A stretch of DNA of 5,392 nt from NCBI GenBank assembly GCA_024276455.1, contig JAJRXE010000084.1, positions 1-5,392 on the forward strand, read 5' to 3'. The stretch's first letter is position 1; every line of letters begins with the position of its first letter. This document shows, piece by piece, positions 1 to 5,392 of this stretch. A program made the position numbers and the translations under genes. A model generated the notes under the pieces. The model ran no database searches and had not been told where the DNA came from. It was given only the letters and a program-made list of their open reading frames with translations. This DNA comes from Calditrichota bacterium (GTDB lineage: Bacteria; Calditrichota; Calditrichia; RBG-13-44-9).

Positions 1-297
1 CTGATTTTCCTGAATCCCCTTTCGGGCGCCACCGTTTTGACCCTGATTCTGGCGACTGTATTCCTCATTATTGGACTTTTCCGCCTAAGCGTCGCTTTAA
101 CCTTCTTCCGAAACAACTGGCGCTGGGTGCTCCATTTCATCGGCGGTTTAATTTCCGTTGCTCTGGGCGTGTACATTATCCTTAATTGGCCGGTGAGCAG
201 TCTCTGGATCATCGGCTTAATTGTGGCGCTGGAATTGCTTTTCAACGGCTGGCAATTAGTCTGGATTTCTTTAGCGGTGAAGAAGTTGCAATCCTGA
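1..297 (+). CDS. HdeD/DUF308 family membrane protein, C-terminal half (5' partial)
   Basis: The reading frame is open from base 1 and ends at TGA 295-297, giving 98 residues without the true start. Three hydrophobic stretches are visible: about residues 14-33 (TLILATVFLIIGLFRLSVAL), 42-60 (following NNWRW) and 64-90 (SLWIIGLIVALELLFNGWQL region). They are separated by short loops, one carrying the NNWRW turn and one an NWP turn. This pattern of paired helices, a Trp-rich loop, a Gly-rich helix, then an NWP turn and a final helix with LLFNG matches the second half of HdeD-like proteins. Those are six-helix inner-membrane proteins of about 180-200 residues, built from two DUF308 triplets. E. 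coli HdeD is linked to acid resistance at high cell density, but most homologues have no known role, so acid resistance should not be assumed here. The protein ends in a short basic tail (VKKLQS). An intrinsic terminator lies 65 bases downstream, so this is probably the last gene of its transcript. Confidence 0.85.
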   Translation: MIFLNPLSGATVLTLILATVFLIIGLFRLSVALTFFRNNWRWVLHFIGGLISVALGVYIILNWPVSSLWIIGLIVALELLFNGWQLVWISLAVKKLQS

Positions 298-362
298 GGC
301 GCTTTCTAAATGTAAAGCTAACTTCGGCTGACTTGGCCGATTCCATTCCCACCAAATCTCCG

Positions 363-399
363 GCGGTGGTGGATCTCAGAATCTGCCACCGCTATTTTT
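363..399 (+). terminator. Rho-independent terminator after the HdeD-like gene
   Basis: Bases 363-374 pair with 381-392 in a 12-bp stem: a GCGGTGG/CCACCGC core extended by two wobble pairs and then G-C, A-T and T-A pairs. The loop is six bases (CTCAGA, 375-380). The tract TATTTTT follows directly at 393-399. Strong stem plus U-run is the classic intrinsic terminator layout. It ends transcription from the upstream membrane-protein gene and isolates the large secreted-protein gene, which therefore needs its own promoter. Confidence 0.85.
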
Positions 400-629
400 C
401 CAAAAACTCTTCGAGAATAAAACCGGACCTTTGGCAACCTCCCCGTCAGAAAACAGCCAGATCAGCCCCGAAGGCTATCGCATTTTCCGGGTTTCAGCGC
501 GGGCTGAATCGATATCCGGCCCGCTCATTAAAGAAGGGAACTGTTTTCGAATTTAGCACAGGCATTGCCGCTGTATTTTAAACCAAATTAGACCACCGGC
601 AAGGTAAATCCTTAAATTTAAAATGCATA
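400..629. other. Intergenic stretch without a recognisable gene
   Basis: No reading frame here has both a plausible start with a ribosome binding site and a recognisable product. The one open frame (start at 186, inside the membrane-protein gene, ending at 581) translates to a low-complexity basic sequence in its intergenic part and looks accidental. A small perfect hairpin is present at 493-508 (TTCAGC / GCTGAA around GCGG) without a U-run. I see no tRNA, no rRNA fragment and no insertion-sequence ends. It may be gene remnant or simply spacer. Confidence 0.5.
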
Positions 630-660
630 TTGTTAAGTTTGCCTCAACCCAACCGATAAT
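630..660 (+). promoter_or_regulatory. Candidate promoter for the large secreted-protein gene
   Basis: TTGTTA at 630-635 resembles a -35 element and GATAAT at 655-660 resembles a -10 element. The spacer is 19 bases, longer than the usual 16-18. A start near 667 would give a leader of roughly 115 bases before the ATG at 783. The region is AT-rich and lies between the upstream terminator and the gene, where a promoter is expected. The match is moderate, and promoter consensus in this lineage may differ from the E. coli form, so this is tentative. Confidence 0.3.
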
Positions 661-770
661 TTCAGCATCGGGAAAATAGCGTTTTTCAGATTTTTCATTT
701 TCAGATCATCGGCACTTTGACAAAAAAGGACACGAGTTTTTCCCCGGTAAATCCAAAGAAGAACTTTCGG

Positions 771-776
771 AAGGAG
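771..776 (+). promoter_or_regulatory. Shine-Dalgarno site that fixes the start at 783
   Basis: AAGGAG at 771-776 is followed by a six-base spacer (CCGGAA) and ATG at 783-785. This is a near-ideal ribosome binding site. It decides between the ATG and an in-frame TTG at 717, which lacks such a site and would place a charged Lys-rich stretch ahead of the signal peptide. Confidence 0.85.
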
Positions 777-782
777 CCGGAA

Positions 783-3700
783 ATGAGAACATCCTGGATT
801 GCCATTTTATTTTTACTTTGTACCACTGCTCTGGCGCAACTGGAGTATCCCGGAGATGTAGACATCCTGGGGAGTGAAGAGGTAATTTTTGCTTCCGCCA
901 CCGACAGTTGCAGTCGAGAGAACATTCCAGACGGTGCCCCCCGGGTATTCCGCGACGCCAGCGGACAGATTAACATGTTGATTTCACATTACACCGCTTA
1001 CCGCCTCATTGGTCCGGATTTTAATTCCCTGACCATTGACTGTGCCAATGGTCCCATTTTCACCTCTCATTACGATTCCGATCCGGCCCAATACAATGAC
1101 CACGAATGGCTGGGAGGGTGGTACACACCCGATGGTCTTACCGTTTACGCCCTGGTACACGACGAATATCAGGGCTGGCGCTACGACAGCACCTACAGCG
1201 GCGACTGGATGAGCTACTGGTACAATGCCGTTACCCTGGCCATTTCGAACGACAGCGGCAAAACATTTACTCACACCCCGGCCCCCTCGCACCTGGTGGC
1301 CAGCATTCCCTACCAATATGCCGGCGGAGAAGGGCCCATGGGCGTGTTCGAACCCAGTAACATTATTTTCAACCTTGAAGATGGTTATTATTACGCCCTG
1401 GTGAAATTCGAGGAATACGGCGCCCAGCCGGTGGGCGTCAGCGTCATTCGTACCCAGGATCTTTCTGATCCCACCAGCTGGCGGGGTTGGGACGGTTCGG
1501 ACTTCACCGTACATTTTGTCAATCCTTACACCGAAAGCGGTTTCGACCCGGCTGAACATGTTTGTCAACCGGTGGATTACGACAACATCGAAAAGATGCA
1601 TTCCAGCATCACCTGGAACACCTACTTCCAGAAATATTTGCTAATCGGATTGGCTCAAAAGAATAAAGTGTGGGGCATTTACTACAGTCTTTCCACCGAT
1701 CTGATTCACTGGACGGTACGGAAATTGATTATGCAAGCCAATGTCAACATCAATCCCGATCTGGATCCGGCTGAAACGGTGGTCGGTTACCCGGCAGTTA
1801 TTGACCATGGCGACACCACTCGCAATTTCGAGCGAACCGGCCGGGAAGTTTATTTGTACTACACCACCTGGGTTAAGAACGATCCTTACAACCGTAAACT
1901 GGTACGGATACCGATCCGCTTCAATAAACTATTGGTGGACACCTTTTTCGTAAATAGTGTGGGAGACCGTCCCGATGTCAACCCCGGAGACGGGATTGCC
2001 GCCACCAATGTGGGAAAATCCAGCTTTCGGGCCGTAATCAACGAAGTGAACGCGCGTCCGTTCTGGTATCGGGATTCCATTATTCCTATTGCCTTTAATC
2101 TGGACCGCAGCGAACCCTTCTCCATTACGCTCTATTCGTACCTTCCGGCCATTCAATTTCCGGTGAGTATCGACGGATTCACTCAACCGGGCGCTTCCCC
2201 TAACACCCAATTTTTCGCTCAGGGAAGCAACGCCCAACCCTGGGTCATCATTAATGCCAACGGAAACGCCGGACTGGAAATTAACGCTGGTCGCACCACC
2301 GTTCGGGGACTGGTGATTGTCAAACAGGTTGGTCCGGGCATCACCATAAACGACTCCGGATATTGCGTTATTGCCGGAAATTACATTGGAGTGGACGAAA
2401 CCGGCACCCTGTACTCTGCTCCGGACGGTTACGGCGTCAAAATCAATAATGCCTCCGACAACCTCATTGGAGGGGAGAATCCTGCCGACCGAAATGTCAT
2501 TGCCGGGGGGATTATCATCGACGGTCCGGGGGCCAGGAACAACCGGGTAAGGGGCAACTATCTGGGCACTGACGCTAGTGGCAGGGTGGCCTTGAATTCC
2601 AACGGCGGCGGAATTGACCTGGCGAATGGTGCCAGTCACAACATTATCGGGGGAAACACCCCGGAAGCCCGCAATCTGATTTCCGGCAACAACTATCATG
2701 GAGTCGTCATTCACGATGAAGGAACGGACAGCAACCAGGTGGTCAACAATTTCATAGGGGTGGATCTTGGCGGTCAAACTGCTCTGGGGAATGGGATCGC
2801 CGGCCTGTATCTGTACAATCAGACCAGCGAGAATGAAATTCGTCAAAATGTCATTGCAGGTAACGGCGATAATGGCGTCTGGATCGAGAACTCCCCCCGG
2901 AACTATTTTTACGGCAATTTCATCGGGACCGACTCCACCGGTCAGCGGGTTCTGGGGAATGCGGCGGCGGGAATCTTTATCGGACCCGCCTGTGACGGAA
3001 CCATCATTGGAGGAAATGGCGAAGGGCAGGCAAACACGATTGCTTACAACACCTGGGCGGGAATCTCCCTCCGCAGCGACGCCGGAAACGGCATTGCCAT
3101 GTTGCGGAACACCATTTTTCGGAACCATCAGCTCGGCATCGATCTGAACGCCGACAACATGCCCAATGAGAATGATCTGCGGGATGAGGACGAGGGGCCA
3201 AACGGAATGCAAAATTTTCCGGTCCTGCAATCGGCCACCCTGGACGACTCACTGGTTGTTCGGGGTAATCTGAACAGCGTTCCCAACCGCACTTTCGAAA
3301 TTCAGTTTTTTAGCAGCGACACCTGCGATCCCAGCGGTTTTGGCGAGGGACAACGCTATCTCGGCTCTCTGACCGTGAACACCGATACCAATGGAGACGC
3401 CAGTTTTGTAACCGTGCTGAAGGGTGACAGTATTCAAATTGGCGACTTCATTACCGCCACGGCAACCGATCCCGATAGCAACACCTCGGAGTTCAGTCAA
3501 GCCCTGCAGGTGGAACAATTGGTGGCTCGCTTTCGGATCAGTCCAGACAGCCTGCGACTCGCCGCGGAACAGGAGAGCGGCGACCAGAGCAGTCTGGTCA
3601 TTTCCAACGACGGCAACATTCCAGTGAACTGGCAGATAACCTGGCAAGCCAGCTGGTTAACGGTCATCCCGGACTCCGGCCAAACCGCAGCCGGAGGGAC

Positions 3701-4451
3701 GGATTCTTGCCGCGTCAGTGCAAATGCCGCCGGACTTACACCCGGAACTTACCGGGACACATTACAGATCCAGACCGACGACCCCGACAACCCCCTGGTG
3801 CAGGTACCGGTACATTTTGTGGTTAGCGAGCCGACTCCGCAACCGCGCATTGCAGTGGAACCGAGCATCATGCACTTTTACATGGAACCCAATCAAAACG
3901 TTTCTCTGCCTCTTCTGATTCGCAACAACGGAGACGCCGATCTGACCTGGACGGTGGGTTGGGATTACCGGTCGCCCTGGCTGGGCAGCAATCCCGGTTC
4001 GGGTACCACCCCACCGGGAGGTTCTTCGCAGGTTCAAATTTCCGTCAACAGCCAGGGAATGGACAGCGTTCTTTACGAAGGAATTCTCATTGTTACCTCA
4101 AACGACCCGGATGCTCCGGAAGTACAGGTGCCGGTTTACGTGCATATTGACACGGCTCAAACCGGATTAAGAGATCCCAACCGACCTGATCGGTTTCAAC
4201 TGTTGCCCAATTATCCCAATCCTTTCAATCCGCGCACGACCATTCGCTACCAGCTGCCTCAGCAAGCCGAGGTGGAATTGAGCGTTTACAACACTCAAGG
4301 GCAGCGGGTGGCGATCCTGGTTCAAGGAAAACAAGCACCGGGGTTGTACGAAGTCACGTTCGAGGCAGAAAATCTGGCCAGCGGCATCTACTTCTACCGC
4401 CTGAAGGCAGGAAGCTTCTTACAAATCAGAAAGATGATTTTGAGCCGGTAA
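783..4451 (+). CDS. Exported modular protein: beta-propeller, CSLREA-like/beta-helix, Ig-like modules, T9SS sorting domain
   Basis: This 1222-residue protein starts at ATG 783. Residues 1-18 form a signal peptide with hydrophobic core WIAILFLL and an ALA site before Gln19; the Cys at 13 is not in a lipobox. Residues ~20-380 look like a five-bladed propeller: an Asp-box SNDSGKTF (155-162) and DLSDPTSW (226-233) and STDLIHW (304-310), as in sialidase and GH43/GH117-like folds. Residues ~386-424 resemble a CSLREA segment, and ~430-815 a right-handed beta-helix with GN[YF][IL]GxD repeats. Residues ~820-910 form an Ig-like module, ~915-1014 and ~1021-1122 two BACON/HYDIN-like sandwiches, and ~1137-1222 a T9SS type A sorting domain with NYPNPFNP and final KMILSR. 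Export through Sec and then T9SS to the surface is expected from that domain. Substrate and catalytic residues cannot be read from sequence, so it could be an enzyme, an adhesin or a binding protein. No frameshift is seen. Confidence 0.9.
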   Translation: MRTSWIAILFLLCTTALAQLEYPGDVDILGSEEVIFASATDSCSRENIPDGAPRVFRDASGQINMLISHYTAYRLIGPDFNSLTIDCANGPIFTSHYDSDPAQYNDHEWLGGWYTPDGLTVYALVHDEYQGWRYDSTYSGDWMSYWYNAVTLAISNDSGKTFTHTPAPSHLVASIPYQYAGGEGPMGVFEPSNIIFNLEDGYYYALVKFEEYGAQPVGVSVIRTQDLSDPTSWRGWDGSDFTVHFVNPYTESGFDPAEHVCQPVDYDNIEKMHSSITWNTYFQKYLLIGLAQKNKVWGIYYSLSTDLIHWTVRKLIMQANVNINPDLDPAETVVGYPAVIDHGDTTRNFERTGREVYLYYTTWVKNDPYNRKLVRIPIRFNKLLVDTFFVNSVGDRPDVNPGDGIAATNVGKSSFRAVINEVNARPFWYRDSIIPIAFNLDRSEPFSITLYSYLPAIQFPVSIDGFTQPGASPNTQFFAQGSNAQPWVIINANGNAGLEINAGRTTVRGLVIVKQVGPGITINDSGYCVIAGNYIGVDETGTLYSAPDGYGVKINNASDNLIGGENPADRNVIAGGIIIDGPGARNNRVRGNYLGTDASGRVALNSNGGGIDLANGASHNIIGGNTPEARNLISGNNYHGVVIHDEGTDSNQVVNNFIGVDLGGQTALGNGIAGLYLYNQTSENEIRQNVIAGNGDNGVWIENSPRNYFYGNFIGTDSTGQRVLGNAAAGIFIGPACDGTIIGGNGEGQANTIAYNTWAGISLRSDAGNGIAMLRNTIFRNHQLGIDLNADNMPNENDLRDEDEGPNGMQNFPVLQSATLDDSLVVRGNLNSVPNRTFEIQFFSSDTCDPSGFGEGQRYLGSLTVNTDTNGDASFVTVLKGDSIQIGDFITATATDPDSNTSEFSQALQVEQLVARFRISPDSLRLAAEQESGDQSSLVISNDGNIPVNWQITWQASWLTVIPDSGQTAAGGTDSCRVSANAAGLTPGTYRDTLQIQTDDPDNPLVQVPVHFVVSEPTPQPRIAVEPSIMHFYMEPNQNVSLPLLIRNNGDADLTWTVGWDYRSPWLGSNPGSGTTPPGGSSQVQISVNSQGMDSVLYEGILIVTSNDPDAPEVQVPVYVHIDTAQTGLRDPNRPDRFQLLPNYPNPFNPRTTIRYQLPQQAEVELSVYNTQGQRVAILVQGKQAPGLYEVTFEAENLASGIYFYRLKAGSFLQIRKMILSR
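2376..2981 (+). repeat. Four diverged ~60-residue beta-helix repeats inside the large protein
   Basis: The motif G/N-N-[YF]-[IL]-G-x-D recurs at residues 532 (GNYIGVDETG), 591 (GNYLGTDASG), 655 (NNFIGVDLGG) and 711 (GNFIGTDSTG), at spacings of 59, 64 and 56 residues. Between copies lies a partner motif [NT]xIGG...N[VLT]I[AS]GN-like at 560, 620 and 740, with a variant at 683. Each unit probably makes two to three coils of a right-handed parallel beta-helix, with Asn and Gly at the turns. The DNA of the copies is clearly diverged, so the repeat is kept at protein level and is not a recent duplication. Such arrays are known from CSLREA-associated and pectate-lyase-like proteins. Confidence 0.8.
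4191..4448 (+). other. T9SS type A C-terminal sorting domain (coding segment)
   Basis: Residues ~1137-1222 carry the signature LLPNYPNPFNPRTTIRYQLP, then VELSVYNTQGQRV and ASGIYFYRL, ending in a basic strand with KMILSR. This is the FlgD-Ig-like fold used as a type IX secretion signal. In characterised Bacteroidetes the domain directs passage through the outer-membrane translocon and is then removed during surface attachment or release. No T9SS component gene lies in the window, so the machinery is assumed to be encoded elsewhere. Confidence 0.9.
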
Positions 4452-4475
4452 AACATTTTTCTGCGCAATCATTAA

Positions 4476-4511
4476 AAAAGCCCCCGAAAAAACTTGTTTT
4501 CGGGGGCTTTT
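4476..4511. terminator. Bidirectional intrinsic terminator between converging genes
   Basis: The arms are A-rich AAAAG plus CCCCCG plus AAAA (4476-4490) and TTTT plus CGGGGG plus CTTTT (4497-4511), fully complementary over 15 bp around a six-base loop (AACTTG). On the plus strand the U-run follows the stem after the large gene, whose stop is at 4449-4451. On the minus strand the A-run at 4474-4479 and 4487-4492 becomes a U-run after the peptidase gene, whose stop is at 4532-4534. One hairpin therefore serves both genes, a common economy between convergent neighbours. Confidence 0.93.
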
Positions 4512-4531
4512 ATTTTCATCAGTACCCCAAT

Positions 4532-5392
4532 TTACTCAAACACCTTATCCACCGGAATAATGGTAACATTTTCCGGTTTTACTTTCAGTGGATAGGTGGC
4601 AATTTCTTTGTCTTCTTCCAAAATGGATTGCGGTTTGGGTGTGGCATAAGAGATAGGACTGGGTTCGTTGTTCACTAACATTTCTTTCAATTTCGCCGCA
4701 TTATCGGTCACAAAGACCACCTTAATGTTGTGGTACTGCAAATATTTTTTAACCGCTTCATTGACTTCTTCCCGGGTAAGTTCGTCCATTTTTCGACGGA
4801 AAATGTCCAGATAATGACCTTTAATCCCGTAGAACACATCGTCCATGGCGTAACCCAACTTCATCATGGTAGTGGGAGCATAATGTAAGATGTAATTTTT
4901 CAAGAATTTGCGGGTCAACTCAAACTGGCTTTCCGTTAAACCGTTGTCCACCAGCTTCTGCAATTCCCGTAGTGCCGCCCGGAAAGCAAACAGTTTGGCA
5001 TAATTGGGCACCGGACGGATCCACACCTGAAAAATTTGTTGGCGACGCGCCACGTTGGGCGGCGGGAATTGGCGTCGACCGCCATTGGGAAAATGCTCAA
5101 TGTAGGAATAATCACCGTAGTTTAATCCTCGGGCTTCCCGGATCACCTGGTAAAGATGAGAGCTGGAGTTACGGTGCTCTCCCAGCCAGGAGTTGGCCAG
5201 CGCCAAGGCGTAAAAATCTTTATTGCCACGCAAAATGTTAATCGGATACCCGAAACTGATGGCGGTAGCATTGGCGCCCTGCTTCTCCACAATAAGCACT
5301 TCCAGTCCATGAATGGGCTTCACCTGCGGTTTGGGAACCGGTGCCACTTTCCCCTCCGGCAACTGCTGAAAATCCTGCTCCACCTGGCGGGC
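4532..5392 (-). CDS. M16-family zinc peptidase, C-terminal domain (5' partial)
   Basis: The frame is open at the right edge and ends at TAA (4532-4534, minus strand), giving 286 visible residues. The GTG at 5383 is internal, since coding continues upstream as Ala-Arg-Gln. After a Pro-rich linker (residues ~17-27) comes a strand GLEVLIVEKQGANATAISFG. The helix-rich body follows with SSSHLYQVIREARGLNYGDYSY (77-97), in which the Arg and Tyr match the conserved R/Y pair of the second M16 domain (IREARGLNYG). Later come LTREEVNEAVKKYL (205-218) and a closing beta strand KVVFVTD. A tail of about 45 residues ends IIPVDKVFE. The zinc motif HxxEH is in the first M16 domain, which lies beyond the window, so activity cannot be judged here. 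Members are pitrilysin-like peptidases that degrade peptides in the periplasm or elsewhere, and some are inactive partners of paired subunits. Confidence 0.88.
   Translation of the reverse strand, partial: ARQVEQDFQQLPEGKVAPVPKPQVKPIHGLEVLIVEKQGANATAISFGYPINILRGNKDFYALALANSWLGEHRNSSSHLYQVIREARGLNYGDYSYIEHFPNGGRRQFPPPNVARRQQIFQVWIRPVPNYAKLFAFRAALRELQKLVDNGLTESQFELTRKFLKNYILHYAPTTMMKLGYAMDDVFYGIKGHYLDIFRRKMDELTREEVNEAVKKYLQYHNIKVVFVTDNAAKLKEMLVNNEPSPISYATPKPQSILEEDKEIATYPLKVKPENVTIIPVDKVFE

Noticed and set aside
186..581. Plus-strand open frame crossing from the HdeD-like gene into the spacer
   Set aside because: It starts inside a real gene in another frame, passes through the terminator hairpin, and encodes no recognisable protein.
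717..722. Perfect TTGACA that could be a -35 element just before the large gene
   Set aside because: Seventeen bases further on the sequence is TTCCCC, not a -10 element, and the next AT-rich hexamer is 25 bases away. A start there would also fall very close to the coding region.
821..823. Cys13 in the signal peptide as a lipoprotein attachment site
   Set aside because: The residue before it is Leu, which is not accepted at the -1 position of a lipobox, and an ALA cleavage site follows at 16-18.
984..1601. Minus-strand open frame of 205 codons inside the propeller region
   Set aside because: Shadow of the plus-strand gene; no ribosome binding site or recognisable product.
1929..3230. Long open frame of 433 codons on the minus strand, antisense to the beta-helix region
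   Set aside because: It lies fully inside the well-supported plus-strand gene. Its product has no recognisable domain, and the frame stays open because the repeated Gly/Asn/Ile codons of the helix region give few stops on the opposite strand.
4972..5241. Plus-strand open frame of 89 codons antisense to the peptidase
   Set aside because: Shadow of the M16 gene, with no recognisable domain or start signal.

Overview
The window suggests a bacterium of the Fibrobacteres-Chlorobi-Bacteroidetes (FCB) side of the tree, most like Calditrichota, KSB1, Ignavibacteria or similar thermal and sediment lineages. The main pointer is the large central protein, which ends in a type IX secretion (T9SS) sorting domain with the YPNPFNP signature common in those groups. 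Base composition looks near 50% GC by eye. This placement is an inference from one domain style; no rRNA or other marker is present.

Layout. Positions 1-297 (+) hold the C-terminal half of a small multipass membrane protein of the HdeD/DUF308 family, cut by the left edge. A strong intrinsic terminator follows at about 363-399. Positions 400-782 contain no gene I can support, only a weak promoter candidate, a short direct repeat, and the ribosome binding site of the next gene. Positions 783-4451 (+) encode one 1222-residue exported modular protein. Its order is signal peptide, sialidase/GH43-like beta-propeller, degenerate CSLREA-type segment, right-handed beta-helix with four long repeats, Ig-like module, two tandem BACON/HYDIN-like beta-sandwiches, and a T9SS type A sorting domain. 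Positions 4532-5392 (-) hold the C-terminal domain of an M16-family zinc peptidase, cut by the right edge. A single symmetrical hairpin with A and T flanks at 4476-4511 lies between the converging ends of the last two genes and probably stops both.

How the parts relate. The three genes show no sign of one pathway. The membrane protein is closed off by its own terminator, the large gene appears to be a single-gene unit, and the peptidase lies on the opposite strand. The most notable object is the large protein: a carbohydrate-active-enzyme-like propeller joined to a CSLREA/beta-helix array and cell-surface secretion modules, which suggests a surface or released protein that binds or acts on a polymer. 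I see no mobile element, CRISPR array, tRNA, rRNA or defence system, and nothing that demands a wholly new biological system.
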